From assembly GCA_003228495.1 (NCBI GenBank), contig QIDY01000348.1, positions 1 to 16,565 of the forward strand: DNA of 16,565 nucleotides, written 5' to 3'. The notes beneath the pieces are model-generated. The model searched no databases. It was not told the DNA's origin and saw nothing but the letters and a program-made list of their open reading frames with translations. Source of the stretch: Nitrospirota bacterium. Lineage in GTDB: Bacteria; Nitrospirota; Nitrospiria; Nitrospirales; UBA8639. Below, piece by piece: positions 1 through 8,604 of the stretch; the stretch's first letter is position 1, and the number at the start of each line of letters is the position of its first letter. A program made the translations under genes and the position numbers.

Positions 1-1220
1 TCATACCAATAGCGCTGCCAATAGGTGCCATACCAAGATGTGAGAGTTGGTTCATAGCCAGATCGCAAAACAAACGTGCCCAACTGGTCCTCGTTCATTC
101 CTCCTTCATACACCCGAATTTTCGATTCAAATATTGGAAATTCCTCGTGACCTAATATATGCAGGCCCAATTGGGCGATTTCTTGTGGAATGATTTGGTC
201 TTTACACGCATGATGAGGACAGACTTTGTCGAATCCACATGGGCCGCACACAATATCAGGCTGTACCACCCAATGCCCTGGCCCAAACGGTCCCGTTTCC
301 CAAAAATCCACATGGCCAACTGACATATTCAGAACGGGTGTCTCAACCCCCACAGCCATATGCATAGGCCCCGTGTCGTTGGTCACCATCAATTGGCATT
401 GTTGCAAGAGGGCAATAAGCTCCGGAACCGATGTTTGTCCAACCGCATCGCAAAGCGCCCCCCGTCCGCCGGCTTGTTGATAGACATGCACCGCCTCCTT
501 CACAACAGGCTCTTCTTTCTTGGTTCCAATCAGCACAAAGCCCAGATTTTGCTCACGACTAAGATGTGCCATCAATTGCCCAAAGTATTCGGGGCGCCAG
601 GCTTTCATCGGATCACTGGCCCCGACTTGTACCGCCACCCAAGTACCTGGAGTCCCAGACTGCCGAAGAAAGTTTCGGGCCCAATCACGCAGTTCATTTG
701 TCACCCTTAATTGAATCGGATGAAAACTGCCTGGTCCGCTTCCCCCAAGCGCATATAAATCGACAATATTGAAGCGATTTACATGGCGATAGGCATGAAA
801 GTCTAGAAAATATTTCATCCAGGAATTTTTTACGAGAAAATTCCCATCGTGGGCGGTGGTCATACCACGCTCATCGGAACAACCAAAAAACTTAACCAGA
901 AAGGCACTGCGCCGATTAAAGGTCAAATTGACCACACGATCATATCCAACCTGCAGCAAGGGTTTGGCCCAGGTGGAAAGATCCTGATAAAGGGACACAA
1001 CATCACGAGCACACACCCGGCTCTCATCCATCAACTTTTGAAAATCAAAGGCTAACACGTGGCGAACACCTGGAATCAGCGTGGCCACATGGGCAAATTC
1101 TTGATCCACCATCAAATCAATCGCCACACCGGGACATTCTTCTTCCAAGCGCGCTAGCAAGGGAATCATCTGAATAAGATCCCCCATTCGAGTGATGTTG
1201 ATTATTAAAACTTGTTTCAC
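1..1220 (-). CDS. GT9 glycosyltransferase (heptosyltransferase superfamily), 3' end cut by window edge
   Basis: About 406 residues are visible and the frame is still open at base 1, so the C-terminus lies outside the window. The N-terminus reads KQVLIINITRMGDLIQMIP, the GT9 signature in which the Asp of the R-x-G-D loop is thought to act in catalysis. Near residues 277-284 is NDTGPMHM, the nucleotide-sugar binding motif of the family. Around residues 324-340 a C-x2-C-x5-C-x4-C cluster (CGPCGFDKVCP...C) precedes a P-Q-E-I sequence, as in many GT9 proteins. The start is GTG: it overlaps the TGA stop of the upstream CgeB-like gene by 3 bases (GTGA), indicating translational coupling. GT9 enzymes transfer heptose or related sugars from ADP- or other NDP-sugars on the cytoplasmic face of the inner membrane. 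The acceptor and sugar here are unknown. It is the fourth gene of the 7578-to-1 operon. Confidence 0.9.
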   Translation of the reverse strand, partial: MKQVLIINITRMGDLIQMIPLLARLEEECPGVAIDLMVDQEFAHVATLIPGVRHVLAFDFQKLMDESRVCARDVVSLYQDLSTWAKPLLQVGYDRVVNLTFNRRSAFLVKFFGCSDERGMTTAHDGNFLVKNSWMKYFLDFHAYRHVNRFNIVDLYALGGSGPGSFHPIQLRVTNELRDWARNFLRQSGTPGTWVAVQVGASDPMKAWRPEYFGQLMAHLSREQNLGFVLIGTKKEEPVVKEAVHVYQQAGGRGALCDAVGQTSVPELIALLQQCQLMVTNDTGPMHMAVGVETPVLNMSVGHVDFWETGPFGPGHWVVQPDIVCGPCGFDKVCPHHACKDQIIPQEIAQLGLHILGHEEFPIFESKIRVYEGGMNEDQLGTFVLRSGYEPTLTSWYGTYWQRYWY

Positions 1221-3034
1221 AAAAAATCTCGCTTTTCCTGACGGTATTCATCCATCATCAGAACGAGTAATTCTTCCCGGCTCAACGTGGCCTCTGGTCC
1301 TTTCTGCCGAATCGTCCTAGCCACATCCACCAGCTCTACTCGATCAGTTTTAGGAAATGATCTCAGCAGTGGAAGCAATTCAGGACAATCGCGACTACGC
1401 GCCAACAACGATTCGGCTTGACGCTCACCTTGCAGGATAGCCCCAATACGATCCGGTGAGGCCAAACCTACCGTACTTAATAGAGTCTGCATGCGATGGG
1501 CATAAGTATGAGACATGCCGACACGTTTTCTTGACCGCTCTGCCATAACCTGCCGCTGCTCAGGCTCATGCAGATAGGTTCTAACTGCGGGCACAAACTC
1601 CTCGGGGGTTTTCACAATCCCCATCATCGATTCATCAAATAACTCTGCCAATAATGTTCGATGATCAATCACCTGAAAGGCACCACAACTTGCTAGTTCA
1701 AACGTTCGTGGATTCACACTATCGCCCTCAGGATCAAAGCCGATACCCGTATAGGAATGAAGATTTATATTTACCGATGTGGCATTGAAAATTTTCACGC
1801 TGGTGGCCGTATCGATTCGGGCCCCGTTTCGCTGAAGTACCGTTTCGAGTACTCCTGCGCGATCCCATTCATTCCCCCACAACTTAAAGATCCACTCGTG
1901 CCCTAATAAGACTGGTAACATTTCCCGTCGATTGCGATAGCCCGCACCTAGAAACGAGACATCTGCCCCCAGCTCTTGTTGTTCCTGAATCGATAAATCG
2001 ACACTCTGATGGATGGATAGATCAGCCGCCAACGGCAAATAGGAAACCTGGGAAGCTCCAGAATTCTTGAAAGCCTCCAAGCAAGCGGCTTGCTGCATGA
2101 CAAACCAAAAGTCATAGCCTTCAATCATCTGCTGCCAGTAAGCAAAATGTCGGAAATTTTCTACAAACCACATGGCCGTTAAGACTTTTTTTCGACGCAT
2201 TTGTTCCAGCACAGCCATGGACAAAGGCGCCTGTGACATGGCCAGGACGAAATCGGGGGGATCCTCCGCAACATGTGCCAGGCTTATCACCCCTAAGGTA
2301 TCACTAAACCGTTGCTGGACAGTCGTGCGAAGCCGATCATCCTGAATGGTTTGAAGATGTTGATAGCCTGGGGCATGCAGGCTATGGTCCACCCAACTTA
2401 CTCGATGGCCCAGAGATTCCAAAGCTCGGACCACATACCCAGCGATGGGAAGAGATCCCCCATAAATCGGACCAACCACCATGATATGCAACCGACCACT
2501 GACTCCCTTGGCTAATTGGTCACGAAGCTGCAGACGAAAAGCATCATACTCCTGCTGATGAATCATCAAAGCTGGTTCGTAGGTTAATAGTCGAAGACGT
2601 GAGGCCTGCTGAGTGACTTGTCGAGCCATCTGTTCTGAATGACCCCACACCCAGCAGACTCGATCTCCCCACCCATCCAAAGATCGAACAGATAGTGCAT
2701 CAACGAGTTCTGATAGATCTGAAACAATAACGACGACAACTGAGTCTTGAGGTAACTTCGTACGCAACGCTTCCACGTGATACAACAAACCCACACCTAA
2801 CACGACGAGTGTTTCCCCGGACTGACAGTCTTTCGTTTGATGTTCAGCCCATCGCTCCGCTTCACGAATAGGATCATAGGCACTATGAATAGCTCGATTC
2901 TTCACCACTGCCGTAGGCACACCAGTCTTGGCCAGTTGAATAGACAACGTCCCACCAGAGATTTTCAAAACTTGTGCCGCCAACGCCCGATTGTGACGCC
3001 GAAGTATTTCTAGGTTTTGTTGAAACAGATTCAT
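1217..3034 (-). CDS. CgeB-like GT-B glycosyltransferase with MptE/DUF115-like N-terminal segment
   Basis: 605 residues. The C-terminal half is a CgeB/COG4641-type GT-B glycosyltransferase. FLGAGYRNRREMLP is at 361-374, and KLWGNEW is at 384-390. NPRTFELASCGAFQV (441-455) matches the donor-binding region with its conserved Glu at 446. It ends in the usual helical segment around TYAHRMQTLL (510-519). The middle (182-300) resembles the N-terminal Rossmann half: HIMVVGPIYGGSLPIAGY, then W-F-V-E-N-F. Residues 49-110 (H-S-x-Y-D-P-x-R-E-A-E-R, then LVVLGVGLLYHVEAL) resemble the segment preceding DUF115 domains in motility-associated glycosyltransferases; this is an inferred similarity. ATG start, preceded by AGGA at 8 nt inside the end of the upstream GT9 gene, whose stop lies 5 bp away. 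Donor and acceptor are unknown; the family decorates proteins or surface polysaccharides. Confidence 0.85.
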   Translation of the reverse strand: MNLFQQNLEILRRHNRALAAQVLKISGGTLSIQLAKTGVPTAVVKNRAIHSAYDPIREAERWAEHQTKDCQSGETLVVLGVGLLYHVEALRTKLPQDSVVVVIVSDLSELVDALSVRSLDGWGDRVCWVWGHSEQMARQVTQQASRLRLLTYEPALMIHQQEYDAFRLQLRDQLAKGVSGRLHIMVVGPIYGGSLPIAGYVVRALESLGHRVSWVDHSLHAPGYQHLQTIQDDRLRTTVQQRFSDTLGVISLAHVAEDPPDFVLAMSQAPLSMAVLEQMRRKKVLTAMWFVENFRHFAYWQQMIEGYDFWFVMQQAACLEAFKNSGASQVSYLPLAADLSIHQSVDLSIQEQQELGADVSFLGAGYRNRREMLPVLLGHEWIFKLWGNEWDRAGVLETVLQRNGARIDTATSVKIFNATSVNINLHSYTGIGFDPEGDSVNPRTFELASCGAFQVIDHRTLLAELFDESMMGIVKTPEEFVPAVRTYLHEPEQRQVMAERSRKRVGMSHTYAHRMQTLLSTVGLASPDRIGAILQGERQAESLLARSRDCPELLPLLRSFPKTDRVELVDVARTIRQKGPEATLSREELLVLMMDEYRQEKRDFL

Positions 3035-3039
3035 GCTAA

Positions 3040-4290
3040 CTATCCTGCTGTCATGGCATTCATAGTAGAGAACTCTTGATGATTTGGCCCTTTAACAGAC
3101 AACCGCTTCCAGACCTCTTCCCTCAGCTTTACCGCAATTTCCGAGTTCTCCCCATTTGTATAAAACATGCCCCATTCATCGTGGTGACTATTCCATAGTT
3201 CCCATCCCGATGGATTTTCACCCGTATGTTGATTGTGTATGATTTGAAGGGTTTCCAGCACAGGCCATGAACAAGGCAGGTGAGGTCCGCCCTTCTCCCG
3301 AGAGCAATCCGTACTTTCCGAATGTGCACTTCCTCTGTACTGCCACACATAATGTCCCACACCATACGGCCCCGTTTCATGCACACGGGCTCGGGAAAAA
3401 TACCAGCCAATGACTCGAGCTCCACAAGCCACCGCCAGATGCAGCGGACCGGTATCTGATCCAATCACCCACTGACATCGATTGAACAAATGCGCGAGTT
3501 GTGGCAAAGTCGTTCTCCCCACGCAATTAAGTATCCGAGAAAGATATTGGGAAGAAAGTTTATCCTCCAAGGCCAAGGCCGCTTCTCGTTCTCCCGCACC
3601 TCCAATAAGCACACACAGACAATTGGGAAGAAGATCCGTACAGCCTTCGATTAAACGACACAACGTCGTAAGTGGCACTCGCCGATCAGCATCTCCAGCC
3701 CCAAGCACAATTCCAATTTTCACAAATGAAGAATCGTTGACTATCTGTTCAAGATCAGGCGGCAACTCAATATCGTGGGCTTGAATGATCGGTATCACCC
3801 TTGGCGGGCTCACTCCACATAAGCCACAAAAGGCATCGGCTAAATGAATGCGATTCGCCCCACGCTCACGAGCCACGTGTTGCAAAAATTCCACCCATGG
3901 CGGGAGCCTCGGATTTAACGGCCCCCGATCACCAGCCCCCACCACTCGAGCACTCAACAAGTGGGATGCCAGGATACTTCGAGGATGATTATTCAAATTA
4001 TAGGCCAGGGTATATGGGGGAAAAGCAAAATCTGACACGTATTGTCCTGCCTCTTCGACTAATCGCTCGTTGCCTCCCTCTTCCATCCTGGCAAAGCCAT
4101 GCCATCGCTCTCCTTCCCAAGGGTAAATTCTCTGAATACCTGGGAAAAGCTTGCAAATTGGCGTCAAAGGCGCCGCACACAAAAGATCTAATTGCTGTTC
4201 TGGGAAATGGGTCTGCAGGGAGGTAATAACTGGCAGAGACTGGAGGAGATCCCCCAAGCGTGCTAACTGTAGAAGGAGAGTTCGAGACAT
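3040..4290 (-). CDS. GT9 glycosyltransferase (heptosyltransferase superfamily)
   Basis: 416 residues, somewhat longer than the usual 330-360 of GT9. The N-terminus LLLQLARLGDLLQSLPV (5-21) carries the GT9 catalytic loop with Asp14. VKIGIVLGAGDADRRVP (190-206) begins the C-terminal Rossmann domain, and GSDTGPLHLAVACG (277-290) is the nucleotide-sugar binding motif. The region after residue 325 is divergent: the cysteine cluster seen in the neighbouring GT9 is reduced to two or three scattered Cys, and there is an extra tail of about 70 residues. It lies between the triple-GT2 gene (30 bp between stop and ATG) and the CgeB-like gene (5 bp). The ATG start has no good ribosome binding site next to it; a strong AGGAGG lies 26 nt upstream. 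An in-frame ATT, 5 nt after that site, would add eight residues. The sugar transferred is unknown. Confidence 0.88.
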   Translation of the reverse strand: MSRTLLLQLARLGDLLQSLPVITSLQTHFPEQQLDLLCAAPLTPICKLFPGIQRIYPWEGERWHGFARMEEGGNERLVEEAGQYVSDFAFPPYTLAYNLNNHPRSILASHLLSARVVGAGDRGPLNPRLPPWVEFLQHVARERGANRIHLADAFCGLCGVSPPRVIPIIQAHDIELPPDLEQIVNDSSFVKIGIVLGAGDADRRVPLTTLCRLIEGCTDLLPNCLCVLIGGAGEREAALALEDKLSSQYLSRILNCVGRTTLPQLAHLFNRCQWVIGSDTGPLHLAVACGARVIGWYFSRARVHETGPYGVGHYVWQYRGSAHSESTDCSREKGGPHLPCSWPVLETLQIIHNQHTGENPSGWELWNSHHDEWGMFYTNGENSEIAVKLREEVWKRLSVKGPNHQEFSTMNAMTAG

Positions 4291-4316
4291 CGTCGATTTT
4301 GACTCGGCAATAACTT

Positions 4317-4322
4317 CCTCCT
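4317..4322 (-). promoter_or_regulatory. Strong Shine-Dalgarno AGGAGG placed unusually far from the GT9 ATG
   Basis: AGGAGG overlaps the TAG stop of the triple-GT2 gene (4321-4323). It lies 26 nt before the ATG of the next gene at 4290, too far for normal use. In the frame of that gene an ATT codon begins 5 nt after it; a TTG 6 nt after it is out of frame. Either the real start is the rare ATT codon, or the site serves re-initiation after the stop. Confidence 0.5.
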
Positions 4323-7300
4323 AATGCGTCGAAACCAAGTTCTCTTGAGACTGCGAAGGAAGTAACCGACTTTCTAAATCCTCCAGTCCTTCATAGTCTG
4401 GTTGAACCAGTCGTAGCCAGATAAGATGTTCATTGGCCTTTTCAACTTGGCTGGTTCGGAATTGCACCCCGGCTAACGCAAACCGAATATCACAATTGGC
4501 GGGATTCCGTTCAACAAATCGAGTCAAGTGACTTGCTAGAGCTTCCCATCGCTGCAAGGCTGTCCCAGCCTGAATCAAACAATGTATGGCTTCGACATGA
4601 TCTGGTTCGACAGACGCCACTTTCTCAAAACTACTCCATGCTTCAGCGGTCTGACCAAGTCCCATACAGGCCATTCCCAAACCCATGCGAGCCTTAATAT
4701 TCTCCGCATCAATAGCCAACGATTGCTCAAATGCTTCTTGGGCTTCGGAATAATTTTGGCGCTGCATGGAAACAATTCCTTGTAACGTCCATCCATTAGC
4801 GCTTGGAGTAAAACCATGTTTTAATGCATCTAAATGCTTTTGTGCGACATCAATATTTCCAGCTTTTAGATAAACCTGGGCTAATCCTAATCTTGCATTC
4901 GAATTATCGACAAGTGTCAGTAACTTTTCCCAGAAACGTAGGGCCTCCTGTTCACACTGTAGCGTTTCACAAACACCCCCAACCCACTCAAGAATTCCTG
5001 GGTCATTTGGCCATGCTTCAACATCAGCGAACAAATCAGGAATCTTTTGCCTATCTGTCATTTCACTCAATGGTTGACACTTTCGCCTCAATAATAGCTG
5101 CTGTAGATCAACGACACACTGCCACGCAGCAAGATCAGTTACCTCATGAATAGGAATCAATCGTGATTGCAAGCTCCCTTTGGAAAAATATTGTTGAATG
5201 AGGTATCCACCTTGATAGGCCACAAGATCTTCATCAACCAACCATTGATGTTTCCACCGTTCTACAAATCGTTTTGCATTGGATTCATCGTGAGCTTTCC
5301 GTCCTGAGGTCTGACTCTCTAAATGATAGAGACAACTTCGAGGCTGATACACAACTTTCAATCCAAGCTCTCTCACCTTGAAGCAAAGATCTACATCTTC
5401 AAATCCATTCACAAAACCTTCATCAAAGCCACCAACTTCCTCGAAGGTCTCTTTTCTAACTAACATACATGCGGCCGTCACCGCCTGAAACTCCCTTCGG
5501 GTGTTCACAGCCGGGAAACTCTCGGCGACACCAGTAAATATGTGATAAGGGGTCCGATGGTGTCGTGATATCACCACTCCAGCATGTTGGATTGTGTTAT
5601 TGAGGAACAACAACTTACTTCCAACAACTGCTACATCCTTATGGGAATCCACCTCGCATACTAATGAATTCATCCAACCAGGCTTGGGAATCGTGTCATT
5701 ATTCAAAAACACGAGATATTTCCCTTTAGCCGCTGCAGCCCCTTGGTTGCAAGCCTTCGCAAATCCAAGGTTTTCATTATTGGTAATGACCTGGATATCT
5801 CCCCTTAAGGAAGACAGAAACTCAGCCGTCCCATCCGAAGAGTCATTATCGACCACAATGACTTCATAAGAGGTCTCTGTGGTCACTTCGGCCAAATGGG
5901 TGAGACATTGCTGAGTCAATTCGATTTTGTTAAATACCGGAATGATAATTGAGCAAGAAAAAGAGGAGCCCTTTGACATTTCGGCATTAGCACTTACTAG
6001 ATTTTGGGTTTTTTCACTTTCGAATCCCCTAGGTCTTTGGTTTCCATATCTTTGAAGAATCCGGGCTTTAGTGGTAATAAAATCATCCTGCCGGCTACTG
6101 GTTGTCGTACTGCCATCCAAACGCCAGGAAAACTCAGCGGTCACTTTTTTAATGTGGTGAAAGGGGGTTTCTTCGGACATTCTGATCCATAAATCCCAAT
6201 CCTCATGCGTATTCAGGCTCTCATCAAACAACCCAGTGCGATCAAGGCACGATCGCAAATGCATGACACATAAAATCGGTATGAAATTTTCTTGGAGCAT
6301 GTTGCTTCGAGAAAATTCATCCGAATAGGGTACATCACGTTGAATTTCTACATAACGGCCATTCTTTTTTTCATGGACGACACGATAGGCATCAGTATAG
6401 GCCACTTCATAGGGCCCCGCTTCTAAGAAAGTGACAAGCGTTTCTAAATGTTCGGGAAGATATTGGTCGTCATCATCCAGATAGGCAATATATTTGCCTT
6501 TGGCCACGCTAATGCCAATATTTCTCGCATACGACCGCTCGTTATTTTTTGGTAGCCGCACATAGACAATTCTCTCTCCCGCAAAAACCGTGGACAGAAC
6601 ATTTTCCACATCATCACCACCATCATTCACTACAATAACTTCCCAGTTCGAATAGGTTTGATTGACGATACTCTGCAAAGCTAAGAGAAGCATTTGTGGC
6701 CTACTGTAAGTCGGCATGATAATCGACACTAAAGGCCCGGAGATCGAAATAGTTTTCGGTTCAGCAACTTCAGAAGTGCTCATAAAAAAGTTCCCCTTAG
6801 GTGATGGCCGAATACCCCAATCCGTGAGCCAGTGGCGATTTCTGGCAAGTTCAGACTCTCTATAAGAAAGGCTTTGATTTCCATGTTCTACACCACTTGA
6901 TGAAAGAAGATAGAGGCCAAGAATCTCTGGAAGATGAATGAATGTCTCATTCCTACAAATTCTCAACCAAAATTCATAGTCTCCAGCGGATTTCAAGGTT
7001 GGATCAAAGAACCCATAGCGCTTATGAAGCTCTTGTCTCCACATTGGTTGAGGACCGACATAGCACACTTGAAACAGTAATTGAGAATTAAAGTCTGGCC
7101 ATCGAAACTCCCCGCTCAATGTAGCGGTTTCTATGATTTCATTTTCTTGTTCCGTCACACCAACATCTGCATACACCAGACCGGCTGCAGGATTGTCTTC
7201 GAATATTTTCACCATTTTTTCAAAAGCATCTGGCCTATGGCGATCATCGGCATTGGCATTCGTAATATATTGGCCCCTGGCCAAACTGACACCTATATTC

Positions 7301-7578
7301 CAAGCCTCGTAAATTCCAATCCGAGTACCCGTACGTACGTATTGAATATTCTTATTGCGTTTTTGATACTGATCAATAATCCTTCTTTCATTTTCGTCCG
7401 AAGCTGCATCAATAATCACGATTTCCAATTCTTGCCCTAAGGTCTGTCTTTCAAGATCATCAAGAAGACCTTGCATGAAACGTTCGGCACGAAAGACAGA
7501 AACGATCGCAGTCACTTTGCAGGTATTTGGCAAATCGCACTGCACACAACCAACCTGCTGGGCGTTATCTTCCTTCAA
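4321..7578 (-). CDS. Three tandem GT2 glycosyltransferase domains fused to a C-terminal TPR domain
   Basis: 1085 residues with three GT-A (GT2) domains. Domain 1 (about 22-250) has VTAIVSVFRAERF, a metal-binding N-A-D-D at 109-112 and an acidic AGDYEFW at 198-204. Domain 2 (about 283-510) has VSIIMPTYSRPQM, the acidic run LDDDDQ at 367-372 and a catalytic-type THEDWDLW at 457-464. Domain 3 (about 540-785) has CSIIIPVFNK, VVDNDSSDG, NNDTIPKPGW at 626-635 and GFEDVDLCF at 725-733. Residues about 870-1065 form TPR-like helical repeats, for example NYSEAQEAFEQSLAIDAENIK. All three domains keep their acidic motifs, so all could be active. It starts at TTG, with AAAGGG 8 nt upstream and an in-frame TGA seven codons (18 nt) before it; no ATG is available near the N-terminus. 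First gene of the lower operon. GT2 arrays with TPRs are typical of protein or cell-surface glycan assembly; sugars and acceptor are unknown. Confidence 0.92.
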   Translation of the reverse strand: MKEDNAQQVGCVQCDLPNTCKVTAIVSVFRAERFMQGLLDDLERQTLGQELEIVIIDAASDENERRIIDQYQKRNKNIQYVRTGTRIGIYEAWNIGVSLARGQYITNANADDRHRPDAFEKMVKIFEDNPAAGLVYADVGVTEQENEIIETATLSGEFRWPDFNSQLLFQVCYVGPQPMWRQELHKRYGFFDPTLKSAGDYEFWLRICRNETFIHLPEILGLYLLSSSGVEHGNQSLSYRESELARNRHWLTDWGIRPSPKGNFFMSTSEVAEPKTISISGPLVSIIMPTYSRPQMLLLALQSIVNQTYSNWEVIVVNDGGDDVENVLSTVFAGERIVYVRLPKNNERSYARNIGISVAKGKYIAYLDDDDQYLPEHLETLVTFLEAGPYEVAYTDAYRVVHEKKNGRYVEIQRDVPYSDEFSRSNMLQENFIPILCVMHLRSCLDRTGLFDESLNTHEDWDLWIRMSEETPFHHIKKVTAEFSWRLDGSTTTSSRQDDFITTKARILQRYGNQRPRGFESEKTQNLVSANAEMSKGSSFSCSIIIPVFNKIELTQQCLTHLAEVTTETSYEVIVVDNDSSDGTAEFLSSLRGDIQVITNNENLGFAKACNQGAAAAKGKYLVFLNNDTIPKPGWMNSLVCEVDSHKDVAVVGSKLLFLNNTIQHAGVVISRHHRTPYHIFTGVAESFPAVNTRREFQAVTAACMLVRKETFEEVGGFDEGFVNGFEDVDLCFKVRELGLKVVYQPRSCLYHLESQTSGRKAHDESNAKRFVERWKHQWLVDEDLVAYQGGYLIQQYFSKGSLQSRLIPIHEVTDLAAWQCVVDLQQLLLRRKCQPLSEMTDRQKIPDLFADVEAWPNDPGILEWVGGVCETLQCEQEALRFWEKLLTLVDNSNARLGLAQVYLKAGNIDVAQKHLDALKHGFTPSANGWTLQGIVSMQRQNYSEAQEAFEQSLAIDAENIKARMGLGMACMGLGQTAEAWSSFEKVASVEPDHVEAIHCLIQAGTALQRWEALASHLTRFVERNPANCDIRFALAGVQFRTSQVEKANEHLIWLRLVQPDYEGLEDLESRLLPSQSQENLVSTH

Positions 7579-8604
7579 CTTGACATCCCTTTCTCAAGAG
7601 GGCTCTATACACAACAAGTAATCCTTTGAAAGGAATTTCCCTATAAACCTGCGTTAGCACGCAGTTTTGCCCACGACGTGAGGATTCGTGGATGAAACAA
7701 ATTCAGTTACACGAAGCCAAACACCACTCTTGCGTGATTTTGAGAACCAAGATTGTTGATCGCAACTTGCTGAATGGATCGTAATATTTTATTTAGAACA
7801 TTGCCGTCATAAAGATGACCGTCCATCGATGGCAGTTGACCGTAAGGCAAAACTATCTAGCCATCCCACTTATGAGGGCACTTTTTTTAAGTACAGGCCC
7901 GTTTTCTAGGATCCCATTTCGCCTATTCATTTTCGGTCGCATCTTTGGGAATGAAGGAGATTTATGTATTGCAAACATTACAATTAATATGCCATGAAAA
8001 GCATAAGGGCATTCCACCATCACTCAGACTTCTACATTACACAAAATCCATGACTTTCCTGATCAAGCGTCTTAACAGCCAACGCAGTCTAGTCTAGTGA
8101 ATCGTAAATCTCTTAACCGAAATTGTTGAGCCAATGTGCATAAAACCAATAAACAATACTTGTTATGGGTCGATGGCTTTGGGTCATCTTTTACCAACCA
8201 CATATTGGGCATCAAGCAAATAAGAAAAGAACCGCAACGCTACGCCTGGGGAATAATTTTCCTACTCTACTAGGCATACCTTTCTCATTGTTTGAAGTTT
8301 CCTATGACTTATTCCCGGTTATTCAAATTTTTCCAAGAGTTCTTTTGGATCCTGAGTAATTGTGATCTACAGGCTTTCTTCAAGACAGAAGCGGTGGGAT
8401 GACGCTTGCGGAAAAAATGACTTAATTGACGTCCGATTAATTTCGGGCTATATGGTTGGGATATCACACTTTTTACCACAGCCATTTATAGCGTCTACTA
8501 ACGACTCCACCTTGGATTAAATATCTTGAGCCGAAAGATTGTGGCGCGAGATCTGATAGCGGAAAGGATTGAGACTGGGCAACGGAGTGTTATTCATCGA
8601 AATA
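7579..8604. other. 1-kb gene-poor gap between the FkbM gene and the triple-GT2 operon
   Basis: No convincing gene was found on either strand. The open frames here are at most about 65 codons, lack ribosome binding sites and resemble no family I know. Just upstream of the TTG start is a palindrome, TCCTTTGAAAGGA (7622-7634). A short hairpin with CTGCG/CGCAG arms follows at 7649-7664, with TTTT after it on the plus strand. The promoter of the lower operon probably lies in the first 100-200 bases of this gap, but I see no clear -35/-10, sigma-54 or sigma-28 match. The length and random-looking frames suggest decayed DNA at the junction of two modules. Confidence 0.5.
7587..7592 (-). promoter_or_regulatory. 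Ribosome binding site deciding the TTG start of the triple-GT2 gene
   Basis: AAAGGG lies 8 nt before the TTG at 7578 on the minus strand. The frame closes at a TGA 18 nt upstream of this TTG, and GT2 domain 1 begins about 20 residues later, so TTG is the best-supported start. Confidence 0.55.

Noticed and set aside
3801..4226. 141-codon plus-strand open frame
   Set aside because: Antisense to the GT9 gene, with no recognisable motifs; a shadow of the coding frame.
7649..7664. CTGCG/CGCAG hairpin followed by TTTT on the plus strand, as a terminator
   Set aside because: The stem is only 5 bp and there is no plus-strand gene upstream for it to end.
8165..8359. 64-codon plus-strand frame in the 1-kb gap as a small gene
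   Set aside because: No ribosome binding site before the ATG and no familiar motif; its length is within chance for this DNA.
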